The position numbers and the translations under genes are program-made. Positions 44,601 to 59,600 of a stretch of 64,000 bases of DNA are shown here, in pieces. The DNA is taken from contig JASFXZ010000001.1 of assembly GCA_032209605.1 (NCBI GenBank), positions 25,052,619 to 25,116,618 of the forward strand, in the 5' to 3' direction. Each line of letters opens with the position of its first letter. Position 1 is the first letter of the stretch. The notes beneath the pieces are model-generated. The model was given only the letters and a program-made list of their open reading frames with translations, was not told where the DNA came from and did not search any database. The DNA is from Mactromeris polynyma. Its lineage: Eukaryota > Mollusca > Bivalvia > Venerida > Mactridae.

Positions 44601-47600
44601 ATACATTTGTAGTGAACAAACACATTTTTAACAGAAGCAGATCTAGAACCGCCTCCCGAAACAGACGGATGGCGACAATTTAAGTGCGACTTTATAATCG
44701 ACGCGTTTCCAGAATGGGTTAATTTAGTGTAGCATAATTTACCTACAGTTTCAGATTTTTCAGTAATTTGCCGACATTAAACTTGTATACTGGATGTCCA
44801 AAATGCATCCGAACTTCAGATTTAACCGTAGGCGGTGTTGTCAGTTTGAAAAATGTCGCGATGTATCTATCGTTAACTTCTGCCATTTTGATTCACTGAC
44901 AAGAACTGTAACTCTAGCGCGACTGTTGGTACAGACTAAAAGCCGTTCGGACGTTTTCCGGAACCAATTCGGCAACGCTTTCGGCACCTATTCGGTGATG
45001 TTTTAGCCTAACAACTAAATGGCGGACGATAATTCACATTGATACTTCTCAAAACATATGATCGGGTGTGTTTGTTCAGAATATAATATTGCTTTCTAAT
45101 AATGAGTGCGTTATAAACAGCATTGACCCCCCCCCCATCAAAATTTCTCCTCAGATTTACATCGATCTCAAAAACGGCCTGGGAGACCCGGAAAATCCCG
45201 GAATTCCGCGGAAAATTCTCACCCCTGCATAATTTGGCAGTGACACATACTGAAAGGTAGACAATTTCGAGGGTTTGCCAGAATTACAAAAATACTGTGT
45301 CCACAAAAATAAAAGACATCAGTAATTCAATCACAAATGCATACATCAGTCCACACTTAAGTTTCCGTTTTGAGAACACATTTCAACATTCATTTTAACA
45401 GCATGTTTTAAATAAGTCACTCCAGGATGTTATTTGCTGCACTTCATGGCAATACATCATTCAAAGATGGTCAACAGTCCAATGGAACTCTTCTCAGCGT
45501 CGAATAACCTTTCTTCAGTAGTATCACTAAATAACAAGAAAACAGAAAATGTTGAAAGTTATTTTCATAAATACAGGCATATTTACTTTATTTACCAAGG
45601 TAATTTTTCACTTTTCTCAGTTTCTTACAAAATTGCAAATGGAAAACATAAGCTGTGTAGCTAAGTACTTCTGGCATGATGAAACCAAATGAATCATGCA
45701 TTAAATTAATTCAATACATATTTGAATTTTGATCAACTTTTTGTTCAAACTTACCCTGATTGCCATCCTGAAATATGTCATTTGCTGCCAACATGGCTGT
45801 TTCAACAAAGAATTATGGCTTCGAACAGTAGCAGTAGTTCCATTACACCATTATAAGCTCTTACAATATGCGATTCTGGAATCTCATATAAATTATAATG
45901 TAGATCATAATTCATCTGGACTGAAATTCATCATCTGTCAATCATGGCTGCAAAGAAGAATCACAATTAAGAACTTTGAAGCTCTGTATAAGAATAGACC
46001 TAATAAGAACTATGCCAACAAGTTGTGAAAATCAACTTCTGGTACTGGTAAAGTTGTTAAAAAATATTTTTCAACAAAATATATTTAGTATCCGGCGTCT
46101 TGTTTACAGTACAATAAAGAAAGTTGTGTAAACTCCAAATGAATACGCCTCAATGTGTTTGAACACAGTCACTCGTCAGGTACTCTGGTTTAAAAGCTGG
46201 AGGTCATGGGTTTAATTCCGGGCCGAATCATGCCCAAGATGTACAAATAGTATTTATATCTCCCTTACTTGGCATTCAGCATATATGTAAAGGATAAAAC
46301 AGGAGATATAGCTTCCAATTCTATCCACTTGTCTATGACATGCACTTTGTAATCTTGTATTTACTGTATATTACATGACAATTTAGACAAAAATAAATAT
46401 GTTTAAACTAAACAGGAGAGAAATAGGCCCAGATATGTATATGTTAGTGGATATTCTCTTGATTGCACATGAGCTCTGTATATCACAAAATTGGTTGATC
46501 ATACATTTGTAACAATTTAAGCAAATCAGGGGGAAAGTGTGCCCGATGTAGGCTTCAAACCCACGACCCCCTAAACACTGGGACAGCGCTCTATCGACTG
46601 AGCTAACTCGGCCTCTGTCTAACCACACAACACAACACTTCTACTTCCGGCATGAGAGACTCTACCAACATGGGCCGTCAAACACTGTTGCCACTACTGA
46701 AGTGAAGAAAGAGGGAAAAGTTCGCCAGATGTTCGGTTCAAACCCACAACCCCCTAAACACTGGTACAGCTATTTGCCGACTCAGCTAACGGAGTGGCCA
46801 TCTAACCCCCACACAGTAAATGAGTAATTTAGCCTGTTGTAAAGGTCATTTGCATGCATCTTGATAATGATATGCATTTTTAATAATTCGCTTGACTTAT
46901 AAAGATCAGAATCTTACTTAAAATTTACCTGTATGATGTAGTGTAGCATGTTATTTTTCTGTTGTTTTGCATCATCATCAAGTCAAATTCGACAATCTGT
47001 CGAGGATTACGCGGTTGACAACGTATTTTCTCCCTCATATTGCGTTTTCATGGAGGCCGCCATTTTGTTCGCTGTCATTGCGTAGTTGGCTGAGGTTTTC
47101 CGAATGAGGAAATTCCTACGCAGTGACATATCATTAATAATTAACAGTTGACAATGACGTAATCAATTTAAACATTTTCCGTAAATCGTCAATATGCAAC
47201 GGAACGATGACGGATACTTGAATTTCCCATGCACACGCGTAATATGTAAATGACCAAATGCACTGGAGGTATTTGGCCGAGGGTTTTCGAATACTACTTC
47301 CGTATCCGTAGTTAATACAATACGCAAAGGTAGTTAAGCGATGCGACTGTCGAAATTTGCCATAGAACTAGTTGTTCTACTGAACAACTAAAAATTAAGC
47401 ATATAATATAATGAAACCATATTACTATTTCACATCAAGTACTACCACATACAAACCTTTGGTTGCCAATTAAGAAGTTTCTTGGCGAGTGATATATCAG
47501 GTTTACGTCTACTTGGATCATCGGTCACAGCTTCCTTATGTATTATCTTACTTTTACCACCTAGAAATAATAAATTTCATAAAAATACTTAAGGACACCC

Positions 47601-50600
47601 TTAATTTTAATAACTCTACCCCACAAAATTTAGATGGGTAGGTAATTAATTTTTCATTTATTATTTTTATATTCATACCAGTGTAAACTAAAGTATGCTG
47701 TTCCAAAAATAATTCCACTTTGACCTCTCAAAATTTCAGTTGAGATCTTGAACTCGATTTTTCTAAACTTCACGACTTGAGAGATACAACACATAGCTAA
47801 TCAAAAATGCAGGCAAGTAATGAGTTGTAAACATACTTTCAATGACATAATTGTTTCTTCGATATTATTTAAGTATACAAAAACGACATGTTTTACTTGA
47901 GGAAAATCTCTATTTTTTAAAAGATTTGTGAAACCTAGGCCAATATACAAGAATATCTCTGTTCTTTCTAGCAAGTTGAGTAACAATTACACTGACAAAT
48001 TGTTCACTCACCGACTCTTTTCAATATTTCGAGAGCAAATTCACTGATAGTATATTCATCTGGATTTCCAATATTTACAGGAAGATCATAGTCACCATTC
48101 ATCAATGCAACTAGACCATCGACTAAATCACTCACATACTGGAAAGATCGTGTTTGCGCTCCTTTTCCATATATCTACAATTAGTTATATATCAAGTTGA
48201 AATGGTGTATCAAAATAACATATCAAGTAATATAATAAGTGGTAGGAAAATTGTCAATCTTAACCGATTAAGAGAATACGGTTATATAATACTATACAGA
48301 GCATATCTATTATACCCATTTTTTACTTTTGAAGTGTGATTTAGACCTTTGAGCTATGTACTGGTAGGGTATGGGTCTAGCACAACACATGAGGTCACCA
48401 TGGTGAACATTTGTGCCAAGTAATTTGAAAATACCCAATAGATGACAGTGTAATACTCCGGAAATTATGTTTTTGAATAATTTTTTGACATTCGACCTCA
48501 AAGTGTGACCTTGACCTTTGAACTACTAACATGGATCTTGTGCGCAACAATCCATCTCATTTTTGTGCCAAGTAATTTGAAAATCCCACAATAAATGACA
48601 GTGTAATTGTTCGGACAAAGAAATCTAGACCCATTTTTGACATTTGACCACTAAAAATGACCCTGACCTTTGAGCTAAGGACACAGATATTGCGCACGAC
48701 ACGCTGTCTCATCATGGTGAACACTTGTGTCAAGTAATTTGAAAATCCCACATTAAATGACAGTGCAATACTCATGACAATATGTTTTAGACCCATTTTT
48801 GATGTTTGACCTCTAATTGTGACCTTGACCTTTGAGCTACGGACATGGGTCTTGCACGCGACACTCCATCTCATCAAGGTGAACATTTGTGCCAATTAAT
48901 TCGAAAATCCTCCAATAAGTGACAGAGTAATGGTCTGGACAAAGAAAATCCTGACGCACTCACTCATTCAAGCACGCACATACACCGGATCGCCATTGTG
49001 GCAACTCTACAGAATTAAGGTATTATAGTTGACTGAAATATAGCATAAAGGATTAAACTATACCTATTATGTTCATAAATAACAGAATTCAGAAATTCTT
49101 GAAAGTTTCATACTTGGAATTTAATGTTGTAAAAGAAATTAACATTGAATTGTCCGATTCAGCATTATACCATCCATATGATATGTAAGTTTCCTTAATA
49201 TTGCAGTTCATCAGATCAATTGACAACACATATACTTGTCATGATATTCATTTTCTTGGGTGTCAATGAAAACTTTGGGGGCGGGGGTGGCTTCAGATAT
49301 GGGCAGACAAGGATGAGAATCTGAAGTTTTGTCTCTTTAAAGATCAGGTAGTGAAAGGTACATACAGTGATTGGAGTATCTTGTAAAGCTTGTAGAATAA
49401 AGTTGGACACAACACGTCCATCATTCATATGCATTCTAGGACCAAATGTATTAAATATTCTGGCAACTCTTATCTGTACTTGTTCCTGTAAGTATATCAA
49501 AAAACATTCACAATTATTGTATGATGATGATATTACAGTCAGACCTCGTTTATTCAACAACCTTTTATCCGAATACTTGGTATCATCCAACATAAATATC
49601 ACATCCTGATGTATCTTCTTATGCATGTCAAATTGAAATGGTTTATTCGAAACCAAGTATTATCCTTATAAATTTCAGACCCGATGAATTCAAATAAATG
49701 ATGTTCGACTGTATAACATTTTCCCCAAACAGAATGAGTGCAGCTTCAAAATGTCCCCATCACTATTACACAAAGGAAAGACAATGCACTTCATAAAATT
49801 TGAAGTCACGAAATTTTGTAATGGCTATTGCACATACCAGGGCTCTTGTTTGCTTTTTGGGACTGGGGCCAGGGTCCATGCAGGGGGGGAATTTTGCATG
49901 ATTTTAAAGATTTTTCCTTGGAGGGGGAATTTTCGTAATATCAAAATGATCAAAATTCAAACAAATATCAAGTTTTATCAACTTTACTGAAACAAATCTA
50001 ATTTCTGCTTATCAACAAGTTAAAAGATAAGCTTTCTGTGCTTCAAATTGAAAGCGACATTTTTTTTCGGAAATAGAAACGCTTGTGCTAAACGCCGTTT
50101 ACAGTACACGGTATTGCAGAGTTACCGTTCCTTGCACTCACAATGTACTCGCTGATTGACCGATTTTTTTAGGGGGATTTTTTTTTGGAATAGGGAGAAA
50201 AACATACTATTTTAAGGGGGGAATGGGGCTGATATTCGGCCCCAAATTGTGCCGAATGAGAGCCCTGCATACTTTAGCTAAAATGGTTCCGTTTGATACT
50301 GCTGTCATAAACAAAGGACTACATGTAGTAGTTAAACCAAAGATCAAAGAATCTTGTCAAGGGAAAGGAAGAACACAGACATTCACCAAGGGCCATATTC
50401 ACAAACATTTTAAGTCTGAAACTCAAACTTAAGACTTTGAATTTGCAAAAGTTATATTGACCAGCCTTTTGTATTCATTGAATCTAAAAAAACAAAATTT
50501 TGTCTGAATAATAATTGTTACCCACTCTACACTTTTGTCAATATAGTAATAATAACGAAGGAGCAAAAAGAACATTTAACATTTTAATGTCTTAGTCTGA

Positions 50601-53600
50601 ATTACAGTCTTAAAATGTTTGTGAATGAGGCCCCTGCTCAGCTTATACAATTAAAAGTATATTTAAATATATCTGATACATTGTATTACTTAAGTGGTCA
50701 TAAGTTATGTAATAAATGAGTTTTCTAAAAAGAAAAGATGGAAACAAGGTTTTGGCAAGTTTTTTTTATCAATTTCAGAAACAGGTCAATAAATACAATG
50801 ATGATGACAGCATCACAATATTTATTTACATCATAAACTGCGAATCAGCAATGAATAGGAATAGAACAGAACAGGCATTTATTTAGACTAGTCCAAAGTA
50901 CATAATCTATATAAAACATTTCATATACACAAAGTTTTCATGCGTTGCATTGAAATTGAACTACAATTTTTTGAAGATATTATTATTCATTTACAGTCGT
51001 GGAAGAACAACATAAAAAAATCAGTTTATATTATTCAATACATTATTTCTTATAACTAAAGCTTTCTTGTAATATATTGCTAATTTGCATAACTGATTTT
51101 CATTTTTCAATTGTAATAATTCCAAGAATTTTAACATATTTGGTTAAAATTAACTTCTGCCGATAATAAAGGCTACCATTACAATATGGTAATTGTGACA
51201 ATTGAACACATGGGTATTTATTACATGTCCAGCAGGCTTCAATGAATATAAAGGTAGAAATTTAGCAAAATAAAGGTTTTTCAGGGTGATCTTTGTAAAA
51301 ATAAAGAATAAATTAAGGCTAATTTTGACCATCTAATTTAATGGATTGATGTGACTGAGACGGGCTGGCAGTCATTCGATGCTGTGAGGAAGATGGATCC
51401 TGCCTGGGCAATCAGAGACTGCTTTCACAAATAATCATGATGATGTATGTGAGTAGTATCATAAGGCTGCAGTTGCTCCCAAAATACACAGCAACCAGAG
51501 TGAAAATAATCTATAGGTTTGGAGAGTGAATTACAGGTTTTTCAGAAAATGAAGGTTTAAAGGATTTTCCGAAAATTAAAGGTTATTACAGATTTTAAAG
51601 TTTTCACTAGGTGGCCTGAATAATGACACAGTGCCTTTATGTTTGAAATTTAGATTTTCTATTTTCATACAACTTCCACTTGGTCCCTGCTGATTTGATT
51701 CACCGTCAGTACCCACCTGTTTCTTGTAGGCATAACAAAGACTTTCAGCGGCCCTTTTTCCTTCATCATAACAAGACCTGGGTCCAATAGGATTCACATG
51801 GCCCCAATAAGTTTCTGTCTGCGGATGAACTTCTGGGTCTAAAACAAGGTGCAAATAAGAAAGACTGATTTATGTACAACACATTTCATACCGTCCATGA
51901 CATTTTATTTTTTCCCCAATTTATTTCCAATGGAATTGCATCAAAAGGTGCTCATGTAAGTCATATACAGGACGATGTTGTACAATAAAAGCCACACTGG
52001 GTCTCAAAATACCAGATCCCAAGATTTTTTGTGTTTTATCAACAACAAACTAACCAACTTTTTTTACCATTTTCTTCATTAAGAAATACCTTGCAAAAAC
52101 TGCTTATTCAGAATAGAACATCTAGAATTAGAAGTTGTTTCAGGAAATATAAAAACCAAAAAATGGATGTTTTGTCACTAATACAGGTTTTGTCATGAAA
52201 CAGCTCATTTTATACTTTCTGATCCATTGCAGTGGTAAAAGCATTGCAAGCCAATTAAAATGCAATTTATGGAAGGGATAACTCAAACAAACATCAAACA
52301 AATCCACAATACCTCCATATACTTCAGAAGTAGATGCCAACAATAATCTAGCTCGTACTCTTTTAGCTAAACCTGAAAAAAGATATTCAAGTATAACATA
52401 GAAAATTATGTATAGAGATAACACTAAAAATAAACAAGAAATACCTCTGAGTATGCTGCTGTTTACAGTAATACTGAGAGTAGAAAACTATCGGCTGTTG
52501 TTTACAGTAATACTGAGAGTAGAAAACTATTGGCTGTTGTTTACAGTAATACTGAGAGTAGAAAACTATCGGCTGTTGTTTACAGTAATACTGAGAGTAG
52601 AAAGCTATCGGCTGTTGTTTACAGTAATACTGAGAGTAGAAAACTATTGGCTGTTGTTTACAGTAATACTGAGAGTAGAAAACTATCAGCTGTTGTTTAC
52701 AGTAATACTGAGAGTAGAAAACTATCGGCTGCTGTTTACAGTAATACTGAGAGTAGAAAACTATCGGCTGTTGTTTACAGTAATACTGAGAGTAGAAAAC
52801 TATCAGCTGTTGTTTACAGTAATACTGAGAGTAGAAAACTATCGGCTGCTGTTTACAGTAATACTGAGAGTAGAAAACTATCAGCTGTTGTTTACAGTAA
52901 TACTGAGAGTAGAAAGCTATTGGCTGCTGTTTACAGTAATACTGAGAGTAGAAAACTATCGGCTGTTGTTTACAGTAATACTGAGAGTAGAAAACTATTG
53001 GCTGTTGTTTACAGTAATACTGAGAGTAGAAAACTATCGGCTGTTGTTTACAGTAATACTGAGAGTAGAAAACTATCGGCTGTTGTTTACAGTAATACTG
53101 AGAGTAGAAAACTATCAGCTGTTGTTTACAGTAATACTGAGAGTAGAAAACTATTGGCTGTTGTTTACAGTAATACTGAGAGTAGAAAGCTATCGGCTGC
53201 TGTTTACAGTAATACTGAGAGTAGAAAACTATTGGCTGTTGTTTACAGTAATACTGAGAGTAGAAAGCTATCGGCTGCTGTTTACAGTAATACTGAGAGT
53301 AGAAAACTATCGGCTGTTGTTTACAGTAATACTGAGAGTAGAAAACTATCGGCTGCTGTTTACAGTAATACTGAGAGTAGAAAACTATCGGCTGTTGTTT
53401 ACAGTAATACTGAGAGTAGAAAACTATCGGCTGTTGTTTACAGTAATACTGAGAGTAGAAAACTATCAGCTGTTGTTTACAGTAATACTGAGAGTAGAAA
53501 ACTATCGGCTGTTGTTTACAGTAATACTGAGAGTAGAAAACTATCAGCTGTTGTTTACAGTAATACTGAGAGTAGAAAACTATCGGCTGCTGTTTACAGT

Positions 53601-56600
53601 AATACTGAGAGTAGAAAACTATCGGCTGTTGTTTACAGTAATACTGAGAGTAGAAAACTATCGGCTGTTGTTTACAGTAATACTGAGAGTAGAAAACTAT
53701 CAGCTGTTGTTTACAGTAATACTGAGAGTAGAAAACTATTGGCTGTTGTTTACAGTAATACTGAGAGTAGAAAGCTATCGGCTGCTGTTTACAGTAATAC
53801 TGAGAGTAGAAAACTATTGGCTGTTGTTTACAGTAATACTGAGAGTAGAAAGCTATCGGCTGCTGTTTACAGTAATACTGAGAGTAGAAAACTATCGGCT
53901 GCTGTTTACAGTAATACTGAGAGTAGAAAACTATCGGCTGCTGTTTACAGTAATACTGAGAGTAGAAAACTATCGGCTGTTGTTTACAGTAATACTGAGA
54001 GTAGAAAACTATCAGCTGTTGTTTACAGTAATACTGAGAGTAGAAAACTATCGGCTGCTGTTTACAGTAATACTGAGAGTAGAAAACTATCAGCTGTTGT
54101 TTACAGTAATACTGAGAGTAGAAAACTATCGGCTGTTGTTTACAGTAATACTGAGAGTAGAAAACTATCGGCTGCTGTTTACAGTAATACTGAGAGTAGA
54201 AAACTATCGGCTGTTGTTTACAGTAATACTGAGAGTAGAAAACTATCAGCTGGTGTTTACAGTAATACTGAGAGTAGAAAACTATCAGCTGTTGTTTACA
54301 GTAATACTGAGAGTAGAAAACTATCGGCTGTTGTTTACAGTAATACTGAGAGTAGAAAACTATCGGCTGCTGTTTACAGTAATACTGAGAGTAGAAAACT
54401 ATCGGCTGTTGTTTACAGTAATACTGAGAGTAGAAAACTATCGGCTGTTGTTTACAGTAATACTGAGAGTAGAAAACTATCGGCTGTTGTTTACAGTTAT
54501 ACTGAGAGTAGAAAACTATCGGCTGCTGTTTACAGTAATACTGAGAGTAGAAAACTATCGGCTGTTGTTTACAGTAATACTGAGAGTAGAAAACTATCGG
54601 CTGTTGTTTACAGTAATACTGAGAGTAGAAAACTATCGGCTGCTGTTTACAGTAATACTGAGAGTAGAAAACTATCGGCTGTTGTTTACAGTAATACTGA
54701 GAGTAGAAAGCTATCGGCTGTTGTTTACAGTAATACTGAGAGTAGAAAACTATCGGCTGTTGTTTACAGTAATACTGAGAGTAGAAAACTATCGGCTGCT
54801 GTTTACAGTAATACTGAGAGTAGAAAACTATCGGCTGTTGTTTACAGTAATACTGAGAGTAGAAAACTATCGGCTGCTGTTTACAGTAATACTGAGAGTA
54901 GAAAACTATCAGCTGTTGTTTACAGTAATACTGAGAGTAGAAAACTATTGGCTGTTGTTTACAGTAATACTGAGAGTAGAAAACTATCGGCTGTTGTTTA
55001 CAGTAATACTGAGAGTAGAAAACTATCGGCTGCTGTTTACAGTAATACTGAGAGTAGAAAACTATTGGCTGTTGTTTACAGTAATACTGAGAGTAGAAAA
55101 CTATCGGCTGTTGTTTACAGTAATACTGAGAGTAGAAAACTATTGGCTGTTGTTTACAGTAATACTGAGAGTAGAAAACTATCGGCTGTTGTTTACAGTA
55201 ATACTGAGAGTAGAAAACTATCGGCTGTTGTTTACAGTAATACTGAGAGTAGAAAACTATCAGCTGTTGTTTACAGTAATACTGAGAGTAGAAAACTATC
55301 AGCTGTTGTTTACAGTAATACTGAGAGTAGAAAACTATCGGCTGTTGTTTACAGTAATACTGAGAGTAGAAAACTATCGGCTGTTGTTTACAGTAATACT
55401 GAGAGTAGAAAACTATCAGCTGTTGTTTACAGTAATACTGAGAGTAGAAAACTATCGGCTGTTGTTTACAGTAATACTGAGAGTAGAAAACTATCGGCTG
55501 TTGTTTACAGTAATACTGAGAGTAGAAAACTATCAGCTGTTGTTTACAGTAATACTGAGAGTAGAAAGCTATCGGCTGTTGTTTACAGTAATACTGAGAG
55601 TAGAAAACTATTGGCTGTTGTTTACAGTAATACTGAGAGTAGAAAACTATCAGCTGTTGTTTACAGTAATACTGAGAGTAGAAAGCTATCGGCTGTTGTT
55701 TACAGTAATACTGAGAGTAGAAAACTATTGGCTGTTGTTTACAGTAATACTGAGAGTAGAAAACTATCGGCTGTTGTTTACAGTAATACTGAGAGTAGAA
55801 AGCTATCGGCTGCTGTTTACAGTAATACTGAGAGTAGAAAACTATCAGCTGTTGTTTACAGTAATACTGAGAGTAGAAAACTATCGGCTGCTGTTTACAG
55901 TAATACTGAGAGTAGAAAACTATCAGCTGTTGTTTACAGTAATACTGAGAGTAGAAAGCTATCGGCTGCTGTTTACAGTAATACTGAGAGTAGAAAACTA
56001 TCGGCTGCTGTTTACAGTAATACTGAGAGTAGAAAACTATCAGCTGTTGTTTACAGTAATACTGAGAGTAGAAAACTATCGGCTGTTGTTTACAGTAATA
56101 CTGAGAGTAGAAAACTATCGGCTGTTGTTTACAGTAATACTGAGAGTAGAAAACTATCGGCTGTTGTTTACAGTAATACTGAGAGTAGAAAACTATCGGC
56201 TGTTGTTTACAGTAATACTGAGAGTAGAAAACTATCAGCTGTTGTTTACAGTAATACTGAGAGTAGAAAACTATCGGCTGTTGTTTACAGTAATACTGAG
56301 AGTAGAAAACTATCGGCTGCTGTTTACAGTAATACTGAGAGTAGAAAACTATCAGCTGTTGTTTACAGTAATACTGAGAGTAGAAAACTATCAGCTGTTG
56401 TTTACAGTAATACTGAGAGTAGAAAACTATCGGCTGTTGTTTACAGTAATACTGAGAGTAGAAAACTATCGGCTGTTGTTTACAGTAATACTGAGAGTAG
56501 AAAACTATCAGCTGTTGTTTACAGTAATACTGAGAGTAGAAAACTATCAGCTGTTGTTTACAGTAATACTGAGAGTAGAAAACTATCAGCTGCTGTTTAC

Positions 56601-59600
56601 AGTAATACTGAGAGTAGAAAACTATCGGCTGCTGTTTACAGTAATACTGAGAGTAGAAAACTATCAGCTGCTGTTTACAGTAATACTGAGAGTAGAAAAC
56701 TATCGGCTGACCAAATCTTTTACAACATTTTTCATTCAGCAATCACATCAATCTGTATTCAAGTTATTCATCAAAACCCAGTTAACTAGTACAGTGGAAC
56801 CTCCCTAAACCGAACTCCTTCAGGATCAGTTGAAAATTCTGGTTTGCAGGTTTCCAGTTTGTAGAGGGTTTCGTCATTTTGATGCTATTTCATACTCTTA
56901 CCTAGTTTAAGGTCATTATTTCATTGAATAATTGTACATCTTTGAATTTTACATGGTATAACCACGTGATATTTCTTTATTTTAGAAGAAAATTAACACA
57001 GTTTTAACAAACATGACTGCCTTTATTTTAAAAATGTACAAGCGAACTTGAAATAAAATGTTTATTATGAAAAGAAAGACTCGTAAAAGTGATAATTACA
57101 ACATTGTATGTTTATGTTTTCACATGAGCTAGTATGTTTGAAACTATTTCAAACTCAATATTTCTCTCTATGATCTTTTATAATTACCAATTTAGGACTA
57201 CTCGATAATAATCCAATCATAAACATAATCAACAGATTAAAAGTCGATCAGTAGTAATTGCCATCGGCATTACTCAGACCGACGTCCGTAACAATAAGTG
57301 ATTTTCAAACCTGTGTAGTAAAATGCGCGCCGCATTTCAATGTAAATAAACATGTCAAACTGTTAAAAATACACAAAGTGTCAACATAATTCAAGTTTAT
57401 TCATGATGACACGCGCAGCCCAAAGTCGTTCAGGTGAAATTATATAGAAATGGAACCAAACTAAGTGTATACAATAAAAATAGAAGAAGAAAATTCAGGA
57501 CTGCAAAAAAATGTCTGGTTTCAGGAGTATTCCAGTTTTTAGAGGGTCCGGTTTGGGGAGGTTCCACTGTATTGATATCTGATAAGCTATGCATGAATTC
57601 AAAACATCAACGTTTAGTCATATTAATCAAAGAAAATTATTTTAGGAACTGTAAAAGGAAACTTTACTAATGATTATGAGAAATTAAAAGTATACACAAC
57701 AACTTACCCAGCATGTTGATGGTACCAATAGTGTTTGTTTTCAATGTTTTGACAGGATTATACATATAGTTTGGTGGTGAGGCTGGTGACGCTAGATGAT
57801 ATATCTGATCAACTGTAAACATAATGGAAAATCTTATACTAAACACTCCCAACGACTGCTTCTTTGGTTACTATCAGTACTTATGCCAAATTCTGGAATT
57901 GTGAAAGTCATGATCAAACTCAGCTATAGGCAGGACTAACACATCATCTTCAGATCTGGTGCTTTACCCTTGGACTCAGTAGACAAACAGAAAACATCAT
58001 TATCAAAACAAGAGCATTAGGCTACAGGTAAATATTCATCCGATGTTATTTGATATTTCTGTTAAGAGAGCCTTTTTCTAGAAAAATATATATAACACCT
58101 CTTCAGCTTGAAACCTAGTTCACGAAGAAACATATACAATTCATAAGTTAACGAAAAAAGGTAAATTTCTTATTGTGATTCTTATACTAATGATTCTTTG
58201 TGGAATCATTTCGTACAAAAAGGTTATCTTGTATCTGTTAAGGCAGCTTTAAATCATGACTATATTTATGTATTGCTGTTTGTATCAGTTAAAGCAGCTT
58301 TAAATCATGACTATATTTATGTATTGCTGTTTGTATCTGTTAAGGCAGCTTTAAATTATGACTATATTTATGTATTGCTGTTTGTATCTGTTAAGGCAGC
58401 TTTAAATCATGACTATATTTATGTATTGCTGTTTGTATCTGTTAAGGCAGCTTTCAATCATGACTATATTTATGTATTGCTGTTTGTATCAGTTAAAGCA
58501 GCTTTAAATCATGACTATATTTATGTATTGCTGTTTGTATCTGTTAAGGCAGCTTTAAATCATGACTATATTTATGTATTGCTGTTTGTATCTGTTAAGG
58601 CAGCTTTAAATCATGACTATATTTATGTATTGCTGTTTGTATCTGTTAAGGCAGCTTTCAATCATGACTATATTTATGTATTGCTGTTTGTATCTGTTAA
58701 GGCAGCTTTCAATCATGACTATATTTATGTATTGCTGTTTGTATCAGTTAAAGCAGCTTTAAATCATGACTATATTTATGTATTGCTGTTTGTATCTGTT
58801 AAGGCAGCTTTAAATCATGACTATATTTATGTATTGCTGTTTGTATCTGTTAAGGCAGCTTTAAATCATGACTATATTTATGTATTGCTGTTTGTATCTG
58901 TTAAGGCAGCTTTCAATCATGACTATATTTATGTATTGCTGTTTGTATCAGTTAAAGCAGCTTTAAATCATGACTATATTTATGTATTGCTGTTTGTATC
59001 TGTTAAGGCAGCTTTCAATCATGACTATATTTATGTATTGCTGTTTGTATCTGTTAAGGCAGCTTTAAATCATGACTATATTTATGTATTGCTGTTTGTA
59101 TCTGTTAAGGCAGCTTTCAATCATGACTATATTTATGTATTGCTGTTTGTATCAGTTAAAGCAGCTTTAAATCATGACTATATTTATGTATTGCTGTTTG
59201 TATCTGTTAAGGCAGCTTTCAATCATGACTATATTTATGTATTGCTGTTTGTATCTGTTAAGGCAGCTTTAAATCATGACTATATTTATGTATTGCTGTT
59301 TGTATCTGTTAAGGCAGCTTTCAATCATGACTTTATTTATGTATTGCTGTTTGTATCAGTTAAAGCAGCTTTAAATCATGACTATATTTATGTATTGCTG
59401 TTTGTATCTGTTAAGGCAGCTTTAAATCATGACTATATTTATGTATTGCTGTTTGTATCTGTTAAGGCAGCTTTAAATTATGACTATATTTATGTATTGC
59501 TGTTTGTATCTGTTAAGGCAGCTTTCAATTATGACTATATTAATGTATTGCTGTTTGTATCAGTTAAAGCAGCTTTCAATCATGACTATATTTATGTATT

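Noticed and set aside
46530..46805. Two functional tRNA genes on the minus strand
   Set aside because: Boxes A and B are present, but arms mispair, long inserts occur, and two close copies differ; SINE heads fit better.
52387..56808. Reading frames of 1,419-1,466 codons in three frames
   Set aside because: By-product of a 39-bp minisatellite in a UXS1 intron; simultaneous openness in opposite strands shows the lack of coding constraint.
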